NCBI RefSeq assembly: GCF_040939785.1
Contig: NZ_CP162553.1
Coordinates: forward strand, 1,674,001-1,738,000
Source: Bradyrhizobium lupini
GTDB lineage: Bacteria; Pseudomonadota; Alphaproteobacteria; Rhizobiales; Xanthobacteraceae
DNA: 64,000 bases
Direction of reading: 5' to 3'
Below the pieces are notes generated by a model. The model had not been told where the DNA came from and made no database searches. It saw nothing but the letters and a program-made list of their open reading frames with translations. Below are positions 7,867-16,129 of the stretch, one piece after another. Both the position numbers and the translations under genes were made by a program. Position 1 is the first letter of the stretch. Every line of letters starts with the position of its first letter.

Positions 7867-9287
7867 ACTTGCCTCATGGCCTCGGCCCAAGCACCATCTA
7901 GCCCGAAATAGACAAGACGGCTTTTGAACTTCGGAGTTGCAAGGTTGGACTTATAGCTGCCCGATATCCGCCCGTTCACATCCTCCTCTTGATACTCGAA
8001 GGCTGCGATGTCATTGGTGGTGATCACCTCCCCTTCAAGGCCGATCACCTCGCTGATCTGAATGATGCGGCGCTGTCCGTCCCGCATGCGTTCGACCTGC
8101 ACAATGAGATCCAGCGCAGCGACGATCTGACTTCGAATGGCGCGCGACGGTAGATTGACCTGTCCCATCTGCACCATGTTTTCGATGCGGGTCAGGGCAT
8201 CCCGGGTACTGTTCGCGTGTACCGTGGAGATCGAACCATCATGGCCGGTGTTCATCGCCTGCAGCATGTCGAATGCTTCGGCACTGCGCACCTCGCCAAC
8301 GACGATCCGGTCGGGACGCATGCGCAGGGCATTCACCAGCAAATCGCGCTGTGTCACCTGCCCTGTGCCCTCGAGGCTGGGGGGCCGGGTCTCCAGGCTG
8401 ATCACGTGCGGCTGCTGAAGCTGCAACTCCGCCGCGTCCTCGATCGTGACAATGCGTTCGGTGTGATCGATGAACTGGCTCATAGCGTTCAGGAGCGTCG
8501 TCTTGCCGGATCCGGTACCGCCGGAGACCAGAACATTGAGCCGCGAGCGGGCGGCGATCTCCAGCAAACGTCCGATGGCCGCGGTCATTGAGCCGTTTTC
8601 AATCAATCCGGCTATGTCCAAACGGCGGCTTGGAAATTTTCGGATGGAAATGCACGGACTATGGATCGCCAGCGGCGGGAGGATGATGTTGACCCGGCTG
8701 CCATCCAGCAGGCGACAATCGACCATCGGACTGGACTCGTCGACGCGCCGACCAACCTGCGCGGCAATCTTCTGAGCGACGGAAGCAATGTGACCATTGT
8801 CCCGGAATCGCACCGCAACTCGTTCCAGCTTGCCGTTTCGCTCCACGTAGACATTACTCGGACCGTTCACCATGATATCGTTGATCGATTGGTCCAGTAG
8901 TAGCGGACGGAGCGGCCCGTAGCCCGTCATGTCGTCGGCAATTTCGTCTGCGAGCTGCAGCTGCTCACGGCCCGACAGCTCGAGCCGTTCCTGGTTGGCA
9001 ATTTGATGGATGATCTCCTCAATCTGCCGCCGGAGAACTTCCCGCGAGACGGTTGCGGCCACCGATGGCTCGATCTGCTCAATTACCCGTTCGCGCAGCG
9101 AAGGCGGGATTATGGGTTGGTCGATCGGCGGTTCGTCGCGCCTTGGCGCGGGCGACGGCACGCTCGGTGCGGATACAGCCGTGCTGAGCGGCGGCAAAGG
9201 CAAGCCCATCGCAGATGCAGGGAGGCTTGTCGCCAATGAAGATATGTGAGCTGGTGCGTCGTCTTCACGCCTACCAAATTTTTTCAT
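7863..9287 (-). CDS. cpaF: CpaF/TadA secretion ATPase powering the Tad pilus
   Basis: 474 aa from the ATG at 9287, which overlaps the cpaE stop (ATGA); a further ATG at 9317 is in frame but lies inside cpaE. A Pro-rich variable N-terminus is followed by the type II/IV secretion ATPase domain: MTGYGPLRPLLLDQSINDIM, Walker A GGTGSGKT (about residues 256-263), the Asp box TIEDAAEL, Walker B-type region RIVVGEVRSAEAFDMLQAM, and the His box GHDGSISTVHANS. It is a hexameric cytoplasmic ATPase for Flp pilus assembly. It sits directly upstream of its platform partner genes tadB and tadC. Confidence 0.94.
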   Translation of the reverse strand: MKKFGRREDDAPAHISSLATSLPASAMGLPLPPLSTAVSAPSVPSPAPRRDEPPIDQPIIPPSLRERVIEQIEPSVAATVSREVLRRQIEEIIHQIANQERLELSGREQLQLADEIADDMTGYGPLRPLLLDQSINDIMVNGPSNVYVERNGKLERVAVRFRDNGHIASVAQKIAAQVGRRVDESSPMVDCRLLDGSRVNIILPPLAIHSPCISIRKFPSRRLDIAGLIENGSMTAAIGRLLEIAARSRLNVLVSGGTGSGKTTLLNAMSQFIDHTERIVTIEDAAELQLQQPHVISLETRPPSLEGTGQVTQRDLLVNALRMRPDRIVVGEVRSAEAFDMLQAMNTGHDGSISTVHANSTRDALTRIENMVQMGQVNLPSRAIRSQIVAALDLIVQVERMRDGQRRIIQISEVIGLEGEVITTNDIAAFEYQEEDVNGRISGSYKSNLATPKFKSRLVYFGLDGAWAEAMRQV

Positions 9288-10489
9288 CGCAGATGTGCTG
9301 TGAGCACCCTCCTCCACCAGCCACTCCGCTCAGCAGCGACACCGCTGATCTCCCGTACGATCGGTGCCAGGTGGCGCCGCAATTTTCTGACGTGCTTCAG
9401 AGCTGGAATGCCCAGATTGAGCGCCTCGGTCATGCCCTTGCCGAGATCGGGAATGACGATGTCGGGCTCTGCACCCAACGCCTTGACGACCGCCGCCCTC
9501 GGCAGGCCCCCGGGACGACCGGCCCGGTTGAGCAAGGTAAAGACCCGGTCCTTGCCCGCGATGTTGATCACGGCGGCGCGTAGCGCATGGGCATTGCGAA
9601 GTCCGGTCACCTCGGATTCGAGCAGCACCATCACATGACGGGAAAGTTTAATCACGGGATAGATCGACGGCGGAAACGGGACGGGTACATCCACGACGAT
9701 GTAGTTGAACCGTTGACGCAGCAGACCCAGCACGTGTCGTATGCCAGCTTCCGTAATTTCGAGCTGCGCATCGAGGTCCTCGTCGGCCGAGACCAAGCAA
9801 ACCCTTTCGTTGACTTCGATTGCCGCGCGCTCGAGGAAGAGTGTGTCCGCCCGCATCGGATTTTCCAGAGCGATGCGCAGCCCCGGCCCGGGACGAACAC
9901 CCAGCATCACGGCGGCCTCGCCGCCCTGCAAATGAAGATCAAGCAGCGCCACTTTGGCCTTGGTTGTCTCGGCGAGTTGCAGCGCCAGATTGATCGCGAT
10001 GCTCGTGGCGCCGGCGCCGCCCTGCGCCCCGCAGATCGAGACCACGTGCCCGCCACGATCGATGTGGTTGGCTGCCACGTCGCCGAGCAGCTTGGGGCGC
10101 AGCTTGTCCAGCACCATATCGCGCGTGAGCGGCCGCGGCAGATACTCCGTCAAGCCGAGCTCCAGGAGCTCACGGTAGAAGGTAATCTCCCTGTTATCGC
10201 CGATCACGGCTACTCGGACATCGGGTGGACAGACGCCAGACAGCCTTTCCAGTTCAGTAAAAGGATCATCGATGCCACTGATGTCTGCCACCAGCGCAAA
10301 CAGGTCGGTGTCGGTTTCAAGCATCCGTATGGCATTGCGGATCGTGCCGCGCCTGATCGAGAGGTTGGCGCCTTCGAGCCCCTTGCGCAACGCCGCAGCG
10401 CTGAGCTCATCATTTACGAAACCGACGATGCGGTTACGCGTGACGATTGAGGTCGATTCTTCAGGCGGAGTGGCTATGGCAATGTTCAT
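9284..10489 (-). CDS. cpaE: CpaE/TadZ-like pilus localization ATPase
   Basis: 401 aa. Residues about 20-140 resemble a degenerate response-regulator receiver domain (LFALVADISGIDDPF, VRVAVIGDNREITFY). The rest is a MinD/ParA-type ATPase with an atypical P-loop GAQGGAGATS (about 154-163) lacking both the signature lysine and the canonical GKS/T lysine, then VALLDLHLQGGEAAVMLG (Walker A' region) and YIVVDVPVPF (Walker B). Unusual Walker boxes are a known property of CpaE/TadZ proteins, which mark the pole or assembly site. Start (10489) and stop both overlap neighbours by ATGA, indicating tight translational coupling with cpaB and cpaF. Confidence 0.9.
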   Translation of the reverse strand: MNIAIATPPEESTSIVTRNRIVGFVNDELSAAALRKGLEGANLSIRRGTIRNAIRMLETDTDLFALVADISGIDDPFTELERLSGVCPPDVRVAVIGDNREITFYRELLELGLTEYLPRPLTRDMVLDKLRPKLLGDVAANHIDRGGHVVSICGAQGGAGATSIAINLALQLAETTKAKVALLDLHLQGGEAAVMLGVRPGPGLRIALENPMRADTLFLERAAIEVNERVCLVSADEDLDAQLEITEAGIRHVLGLLRQRFNYIVVDVPVPFPPSIYPVIKLSRHVMVLLESEVTGLRNAHALRAAVINIAGKDRVFTLLNRAGRPGGLPRAAVVKALGAEPDIVIPDLGKGMTEALNLGIPALKHVRKLRRHLAPIVREISGVAAERSGWWRRVLTAHLR

Positions 10490-11454
10490 CAGCGTTTCTC
10501 CGACAACCTGTTATCGTAACCCACCGCCGTTGCAGTCGGGCCTACGGCATCCGATGCACCATCGCAGCTGACGAGAGCGTCTTCCACTTGCTTTCTGACC
10601 GTGTATTGCTTGACCTCACCGCCTGAATGAACGACTACTGCCGTTCTCTGTGCAGAAATTGCATACTGGCGGGCAAGTTCAGGCGACACATCACAGCTCG
10701 ACATCGCGCCGGTGTCTGCCTTGTCCCACTGATCGACTGCTGCGCGTACGGCCAAGGAGAGCGTCCCGAGCTGCTTTGCGACGGTGACTTTCTTGACCTG
10801 GACCTGCGTAAGCTCCAGTGAAACAGTCTGCGTTTGCTTACCTGCCATCCCGCTAATGGGTCGCGCGCCCTGCACGATCTCCTGATCAATCGCGATGACT
10901 CGAACATTGCGCAGAACGGTTTCGCTCAGGGCGCGACGCGCGGTATCGACTTTCTCGAAAACCTGGGTCAACACGACGTCCACGTGATCGCCCGGCCTGA
11001 TGAGGCCCGAGACACCGGCCTCCTCGTCAACCTTGATGCTGATGGCACGGCTGTCTGGCGCCAGGATACTGGCGAGGAAACCCCGATCCCGCGGACGCAG
11101 GATATCCTGCAATGTAATGAGACTGCCCGCTTCGACGAAGTTGCGGATGAGTGACCCCGGAAGTCCGGACTTGGACTCGGGGGTTTCAAGGATAGCTCCC
11201 TGGGGAACGCGCTCCGGCGGCACCGCGCGCACGGCGAAATCCTCTTCGCGGGCCAACGTCCCCCTCGGCAACGGCCGTACCGCGATAAAGTATCCGGCCG
11301 TCGCCGGCGCCGCCGGCGCGAGGGTCGTCGCTGTCACCTGTACCGGGACCGGAGGCGTGGCCTTCGGCAGGTTCATGCTATAGGCAATCAGTCCGAACGC
11401 TGTGGTTGCAAGCAAAAGCACCACGATGATCGACAGACGCAGCGCGGATGACAT
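10489..11454 (-). CDS. cpaB: CpaB/RcpC pilus assembly protein
   Basis: 321 aa. An N-terminal signal-anchor (LSIIVVLLLATTAFGLIAYS) is followed by a SAF domain (about 50-120: YFIAVRPLPRGTLAREEDFA, GSLIRNFVEAGSLITLQDIL) and the RcpC/CpaB domain (RAISIKVDEEAGVSGLIRPG, DHVDVVLTQ). The C-terminus carries an extra predicted periplasmic extension with two Cys. CpaB is a periplasmic component thought to bridge secretin and inner platform. It lies 1 bp after cpaA, and its stop overlaps the cpaE start. Confidence 0.92.
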   Translation of the reverse strand: MSSALRLSIIVVLLLATTAFGLIAYSMNLPKATPPVPVQVTATTLAPAAPATAGYFIAVRPLPRGTLAREEDFAVRAVPPERVPQGAILETPESKSGLPGSLIRNFVEAGSLITLQDILRPRDRGFLASILAPDSRAISIKVDEEAGVSGLIRPGDHVDVVLTQVFEKVDTARRALSETVLRNVRVIAIDQEIVQGARPISGMAGKQTQTVSLELTQVQVKKVTVAKQLGTLSLAVRAAVDQWDKADTGAMSSCDVSPELARQYAISAQRTAVVVHSGGEVKQYTVRKQVEDALVSCDGASDAVGPTATAVGYDNRLSEKR

Positions 11455-11455
11455 T

Positions 11456-11971
11456 TCACGATCCTTTGCTCAGTATGGTCCAGATACCGCCACATGCGAT
11501 AGCAACTCCGTAAGGCAGCGGGGCGTGTCGCAAATGGCGCCAACGCTCGATCGCGTAGATCCGCCGTACGAGCGACGATCCGGCGGGTGCCAACCTGGGA
11601 TATGGCAGGTGGCGCATCATCAGATGCCCCAAGGCAAGAACGCCGCCGGCCAGCACGGTGACCGTTAGCAACTGCATCACGCCGCTCGGGGGGAGACCAA
11701 CCGCCAGGGCAACCAGCAGCTTGACATCGCCGCCACCAATTCCTCCGCGCGCGTATAGGACAAAAAGCAGCAGAAAGAGGATCGCGGCTGCGATCAGCGA
11801 CACAGCGACTTGAATCGGGCTAGGCAACTGACCGGCGATCCCGAGGAGCGCCAGCGCGAGACAAATTTCGTTTCGGATCAGGCGCGTCGCAACGTCCATC
11901 GTTGCGACATAGAGCAACAACAGGATTTCCAGGGTCGAGGCTGTGGGAGCAATCCAACTCATGAAATGCAC
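11456..11971 (-). CDS. cpaA: CpaA/TadV prepilin peptidase
   Basis: 171 aa, four to five membrane helices, with the two catalytic aspartates of type IV prepilin (A24) peptidases: Asp26 in YVATMDVATRLIRN and Asp82 in GGIGGGDVKL (the GxGD motif). Like TadV and unlike PilD it has no N-terminal Cys-rich methyltransferase domain, so it can cleave Flp and the TadE/G pseudopilins but not N-methylate them. The start is uncertain: ATG at 11971 or at 11962, neither with a good Shine-Dalgarno. It is the first machinery gene after the pilin, about 90 bp downstream of flp. Confidence 0.92.
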   Translation of the reverse strand: MHFMSWIAPTASTLEILLLLYVATMDVATRLIRNEICLALALLGIAGQLPSPIQVAVSLIAAAILFLLLFVLYARGGIGGGDVKLLVALAVGLPPSGVMQLLTVTVLAGGVLALGHLMMRHLPYPRLAPAGSSLVRRIYAIERWRHLRHAPLPYGVAIACGGIWTILSKGS

Positions 11972-12016
11972 GGTTCAAAAAAGGTGGAAGGCAAACTAGC
12001 GGGAGCACTCCTGCGG

Positions 12017-12044
12017 GAGGGGGGCAGCTTGGATTGCCCCCCTC
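12017..12044 (-). promoter_or_regulatory. hairpin between the pilin gene and the pilus machinery genes
   Basis: Reading the minus strand, GAGGGGGGC, a 10-nt loop and GCCCCCCTC form a perfect 9-bp stem 20 nt after the flp stop. There is no U-run, so it is not a classical terminator. Its position fits an RNA-stabilising or attenuating hairpin that would let the pilin be made in excess over CpaA and the machinery; this role is inferred. Confidence 0.5.
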
Positions 12045-12063
12045 TGGCGCCAAGATGGCCGTA

Positions 12064-12279
12064 TCAACCAGCGATCGCGGTGGTGAAAGCGGTGGTGATT
12101 GCGGTGATCCCGGTCGTTAACGCCGCCCCGATCTGTCCACCGGCTCCGCCACCGAACACGGCACCCACTGCGCCAACGATGCAAACCGCGACGATGATGT
12201 ACTCGAATGACACCACGCCATCCTGGTCCGTCCGCAGACGCTTCAACGCTTCCTTGGTCTCGATGTAATATTGCAACAT
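12064..12279 (-). CDS. flp: Flp-type major pilin (prepilin)
   Basis: 71 aa from the ATG at 12279, preceded by AAGGGA at good spacing (an upstream in-frame ATG at 12300 has no such signal). The leader MLQYYIETKEALKRLRTDQDG ends in Gly. The mature part starts VVSFEYIIVAVCIVGAVGAV, with the Flp signature Glu5-Tyr6 after the cleavage site and a hydrophobic helix, then a short Gly/Ala/Thr-rich tail (71 aa is typical of Flp). It is the structural subunit of the Tad pilus and the first gene of the locus. Promoter and hairpin candidates flank it. Confidence 0.93.
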   Translation of the reverse strand: MLQYYIETKEALKRLRTDQDGVVSFEYIIVAVCIVGAVGAVFGGGAGGQIGAALTTGITAITTAFTTAIAG

Positions 12280-12300
12280 TGGAAGAATCCCTTCTTTCAA

Positions 12301-12942
12301 GATGAATTTGCAGACACCTCGGCAACTTCCAGCGGCTGCGGATTATATCCGGCCGCCAGCGATAAACTATCCATTAAATGTTTATTAGCGTCAATATTTA
12401 ATATATAATGCCATCCTGAATTAACCGCCGCAAAACGCGCCGTCGTGACAATCCAAAAATCGATAAAACGTCGTAATACAAAGACGATAGCCGGCCAACA
12501 ATCGGAATCCTGGGCAGAGCGCTGGCTGAGAGTCATTAAAGAATCACCGGATTATTACGGGTGGCCGCCGGTATAATTTGATTATTCGGAAATTCGATAT
12601 TTATGCAAAGCCGATGAGCTGTCGGAGTGCATCCAACCCTTTCAATCCACTCGCATATGTCCGGCGGATGCAGCGACGACACCAGCGTGCATGGATCAAA
12701 TTTCGCGAGGTCGGCCGGATGACCTAGCGCGCCGTCTGTAAGCCGTTGATATCGCCCGTGCGGTAAGCGCTATGAATGCCTTGATGGCCTCGTGCCTCTC
12801 ACACCGCACCTCCTCGGCCTCTGGCTTTTGCAGCGATTTGCGTCGTCAAGCGAAGTTGGCCTCCGGGACGAGGCCATTTGATCCTTCGTCGTCCGGCTCG
12901 GCGTCGCTACTGGATTGCCTCGTCCATCGGTTGCTTGACCGG
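12301..12942. other. intergenic region between hlyD and the Tad operon
   Basis: 642 bp. The right-hand half, next to hlyD, has no supportable gene on either strand. The left half (about 12360-12600) is AT-rich and holds the candidate flp promoter. The type I secretion operon ends at 12943 and the pilus operon begins inside this gap; both run in the same direction, so some read-through is possible. I see no U-rich terminator hairpin after hlyD. Confidence 0.5.
12366..12394 (-). promoter_or_regulatory. flp: candidate sigma70-type promoter of the Tad operon
   Basis: On the minus strand TTGACG (12389-12394), a 17-nt spacer and GATAGT (12366-12371) lie in an unusually AT-rich stretch about 85 bp upstream of the flp start. 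The -35 matches 5 of 6 consensus bases and the -10 matches 4 of 6. This is the only plausible promoter I could see ahead of the pilin gene. Confidence 0.35.
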
Positions 12943-14313
12943 TTACTTCTGCCGGAACGACTGATTGAATGACATCGCGAGCGGCCCGACGATGTAATCA
13001 AACGCGGTTCGCTGGACGGTCGGGATCATAACGGTCGCCGGCATGCCAGGGTACAGGCGAATGTTCGGCATGTCCGCCAACTCACTCTGATCAATCCGGA
13101 CAAAGGCCGTGTAGTACGGCGCATTTGTCTTGGGATCAGTGAGGCGGTCAGCCGAAACCTGAATGACGTCGCCGTGAATGATCGGGACGATGCGCTGCTT
13201 GTAGGCAGTGAGATGGACTTCGGCGCGCATATTGGGATGTACGTCGCTGATGTCCTCCACCGCAACCTGGGCTTCGATGGTGAGTGCGTCCTCGGCCGGT
13301 ACGATGTCGAGGATCTTGTCGCCGCGCTGGATGACGCTGCCGACGGCGAACACGGTCAATCCCACGACCCGGCCGGTATAGGGCGCCCGAATTTCCATGC
13401 GACCCAGGACCGACTTTGCACTCAACGCCTTCGGAATGACCTCGAGCAATCTGGCCTGCGTGTCACGCAAGTCCTTGGTGACATCTGTCATCCGATCATT
13501 GTCGAGTTGGGCGATCTGCTGCTCTTGCTCGGCGATGGCCTGTCGGGCCTTCGCGATACCGGCTTTTGTATCGGCGATCTGGCCTTCCAAACCGTACGCC
13601 GTCCGCTCCAGCTGGAGAATTCGCGGACGCGCAATCAGGCCCCGTTCGACCAACGGCGCAAGATCCTTTGCCTCGTTGCGGACCGAGTTGATCTGATCGG
13701 TGAAGGCCTTGACCTGTGCCTCGGCGCCCACAATCTGTGACCCAAGCTGGTTGATCTTCTCGCGAATGACGCTTCGTTGCCCGTCAAGCGATGCTCGCCG
13801 ACTGTCGAACTGATTGAGCTGACCGGTCCATACGCTCTTAAAGTAGCGGTCATCAGAGCGCGCCCTCAAATCGGCCGGCATGGCCAGCTCGGATCCATGA
13901 TCGAGCTCCGTCAGGAGCCGTACTTCCGTTGCACGAAGCACGGCATATTGTTGTGTGAGCACCTCATACTCGGCACGGACCTGCGTATCGTCCAGAACGA
14001 TCAGGAGATCGCCTGCCAGCACCCGCTCCCCTTCTCGGACATGCAATTCCCTGACAATGCCGCCATCGAGGTGCTGAACGCTCTTGCGGTTGCCGTCGAC
14101 CTTTACGATAGCATTTGCAACCACGGCGCCGTTGAGTGGTGCCGTCAGCGCCCAGGTGCCGAATCCGCCGAAAAAGATGGCGATGATCAGCCATCCCGCG
14201 AGTGCTACGCGACGAATCGAGTCGCTCGGTGCACCGCTCCTGAGTTGATCAGTCGTCGAGCTCGGCGCTAATGCGCGTGGTTTCGACCAGCTTGTAAACT
14301 CCATCAGCGCCAT
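12943..14313 (-). CDS. HlyD/PrtE-family periplasmic adaptor of a type I secretion system
   Basis: About 456 aa from the ATG at 14313, which has AGGA 7 nt upstream; an ATG at 14319 is too close to that signal. A cytoplasmic N-terminus and one membrane helix (LAGWLIIAIFFGGFGTWALT) are followed by the biotinyl-lipoyl-like motif KSVQHLDGGIVRELHVREGE RV, a long coiled-coil hairpin (about 110-300, QIVGAEAQVKAFTDQINSV) and the C-terminal HlyD barrel (MEIRAPYTGRVVGLTVFAVG, GDKILDIVPAEDALTIEAQV). It joins the ABC exporter to an outer-membrane TolC-like channel. It lies 9 bp downstream of the exporter gene; the adhesin further upstream is the obvious cargo. Confidence 0.93.
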   Translation of the reverse strand: MALMEFTSWSKPRALAPSSTTDQLRSGAPSDSIRRVALAGWLIIAIFFGGFGTWALTAPLNGAVVANAIVKVDGNRKSVQHLDGGIVRELHVREGERVLAGDLLIVLDDTQVRAEYEVLTQQYAVLRATEVRLLTELDHGSELAMPADLRARSDDRYFKSVWTGQLNQFDSRRASLDGQRSVIREKINQLGSQIVGAEAQVKAFTDQINSVRNEAKDLAPLVERGLIARPRILQLERTAYGLEGQIADTKAGIAKARQAIAEQEQQIAQLDNDRMTDVTKDLRDTQARLLEVIPKALSAKSVLGRMEIRAPYTGRVVGLTVFAVGSVIQRGDKILDIVPAEDALTIEAQVAVEDISDVHPNMRAEVHLTAYKQRIVPIIHGDVIQVSADRLTDPKTNAPYYTAFVRIDQSELADMPNIRLYPGMPATVMIPTVQRTAFDYIVGPLAMSFNQSFRQK

Positions 14314-14322
14314 GACCATGTC

Positions 14323-16035
14323 CTAACCCGTCGTCTCGCGGACCGTGTGGATCGGTACGGGCCTCGTCAGACGGGCCAGGATCTCGGCGCGCGGTCCGAA
14401 CATCTCGACGACGCCTTCACGCAGCACCAGGATCTTGTCAGCCACGCCGATGGTGGCCGGCCGATGGGAGATAATCACCACCGTCGTGCCGCGCTTCTTG
14501 AGTTGAAGAATGCAATCGGCGAGCGCGGCGTCTCCTTCGGCGTCGAGATTGGAGCTCGGCTCGTCGAGCACGAGAAGGCTCGGATTGGCGAAGATGGCGC
14601 GGGCAAGACCAATACGCTGACGATAACCGCCCGAGAGTATGGCGCCGCCTTCTCCCACCTGCGTATCATAGCCATCCGGCAGGCGCAGGATCATCTCGTG
14701 CACGTCCGCCATCCGCGCCGCCAGAATCACCTCCCTGTCTTCGCCCTCCTGGAATCGGCTGATGTTGACGGCAACTGTGTCAGCAAACAGCTCAATATCC
14801 TGGGGGAGATAACCGATATGCTGGCCGAGTGACGTCTTGATCCAGCTCGAGACGTCCGCCCCGTCCAGTCGCACCGCGCCAGCAGATGGCGCAAGCACAC
14901 CGACCAGATGACGCGAAAGCGTGGATTTCCCGGCGCCCGAAGGACCAATGATGCCTAGTACTTCGCCCGGCTCGATTGCGAACGATACCCCGCGCAGGAT
15001 GGGCTTCGAACCAAACGGCGGCACATAGGAGAGCCCCTCGACCGAGAGTCGGCCCTGCGGGCGCGGCAGCGTCAAACCGACCTCCCGTTGGGGATCGGCT
15101 TTCAAGAGCTCGCGGATGCGCAGGAATGCTCCACGAGCAGATACAAGATTGCGCCAGGATCCAACGATCTGCTCTACCGGCTGCAGGGCTCTTCCGAGCA
15201 GAATGCTCGCGGCGAACATGGCGCCGACGGTTGCAAGTCGCTCGATCACGAGATAGGCGCCGAGGCCAAGTATCATCGACTGCATGGCAAGCCGCAGAAA
15301 ACGGATCATGCTCTGCATGGTGGCGGCGCGATCGCTCGCAGAGACCTGCCGTTCAAGCATGCGGGTGCGATCACGGGCCCAACGCCTCAGCAGCCCTTCG
15401 GTCATGCCCATTGCCCGCACCACTTCGGTATTGCGCAGGCTCATCTCGGTAAAGCTATAGCTCCGGGAAGCCGCCTCGCCGGCCTCCGTCAACGGCAGCT
15501 TGACCCGCCACTCGTTAAACAGGGCCATAAGAATCAGCAAGATGGAGCAGCCCAATGCGAACGCCCCCAGGAACGGGTGCAGCACAAAAATCACGGCAAT
15601 GTAGATCGGCGCCCAGGGCAGATCGAAGATCGCATGGATCCCCATGCCGGTGACGAACTGGCGGAAGGTGTCGAAATCGCGCAGCAGCTGGCTGCGCGCG
15701 CCGCCGGCGCCAGCGGAGCGATGAATGATCGCCGTCATCACGCGCGCCGCGATCGTCTGGTCGAGGCGAATGCTGGCGCGGGTCAGCACGCGGGCGCGTA
15801 CGGCATCCAGCCCTGCCAGCGCCAGCAACGCCATCAACAGCGCGATCGTGAGCATCAGCAGCGTGATCTCGCTGGCGCTTGCGATCACCCGGTCATAGAC
15901 CTGCAGCATGTAGAGCGGTCCGGCCAGGTAAAGCAGATTGATCGCCAAGCTGAAGATCGCGGCAGTGACGAAATAGCCCCGGCAGCTTTGCAGCAAACGC
16001 CGGAGTTCGTCGGGTCTTTTGAACGGAGTACTCAC
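14323..16035 (-). CDS. PrtD/HlyB-family type I secretion ABC exporter
   Basis: 570 aa from a GTG at 16035; the frame closes just upstream and no ATG is available. Residues about 20-290 are the transmembrane domain (AAIFSLAINLLYLAGPLYML, then FDLPWAPIYIAVIFVLHPFL, a PrtD hallmark). The ATPase domain has Walker A GPSGAGKS (364-371), Q-loop YLPQDIELF, signature LSGGY (467-471, Tyr in place of the usual Gln), Walker B LLVLDE (487-492) and H-loop His524. There is no N-terminal C39 peptidase domain, consistent with export via an uncleaved C-terminal signal. It follows the adhesin gene by 94 bp and precedes the adaptor. Confidence 0.93.
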   Translation of the reverse strand: MSTPFKRPDELRRLLQSCRGYFVTAAIFSLAINLLYLAGPLYMLQVYDRVIASASEITLLMLTIALLMALLALAGLDAVRARVLTRASIRLDQTIAARVMTAIIHRSAGAGGARSQLLRDFDTFRQFVTGMGIHAIFDLPWAPIYIAVIFVLHPFLGAFALGCSILLILMALFNEWRVKLPLTEAGEAASRSYSFTEMSLRNTEVVRAMGMTEGLLRRWARDRTRMLERQVSASDRAATMQSMIRFLRLAMQSMILGLGAYLVIERLATVGAMFAASILLGRALQPVEQIVGSWRNLVSARGAFLRIRELLKADPQREVGLTLPRPQGRLSVEGLSYVPPFGSKPILRGVSFAIEPGEVLGIIGPSGAGKSTLSRHLVGVLAPSAGAVRLDGADVSSWIKTSLGQHIGYLPQDIELFADTVAVNISRFQEGEDREVILAARMADVHEMILRLPDGYDTQVGEGGAILSGGYRQRIGLARAIFANPSLLVLDEPSSNLDAEGDAALADCILQLKKRGTTVVIISHRPATIGVADKILVLREGVVEMFGPRAEILARLTRPVPIHTVRETTG

Positions 16036-16129
16036 ACAGATCAGCGGAAAATCCGCCCCTCTTCAAAATCACACCGTAATCCAAAGTCGGAGCCGCAACA
16101 TTCGCCCCGACCCATTTCCCCGCAGCGCA

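Noticed and set aside
12297..12536. 79-codon minus-strand frame just upstream of flp
   Set aside because: It overlaps the AT-rich promoter region of the pilus operon, has no ribosome-binding site and no family features.
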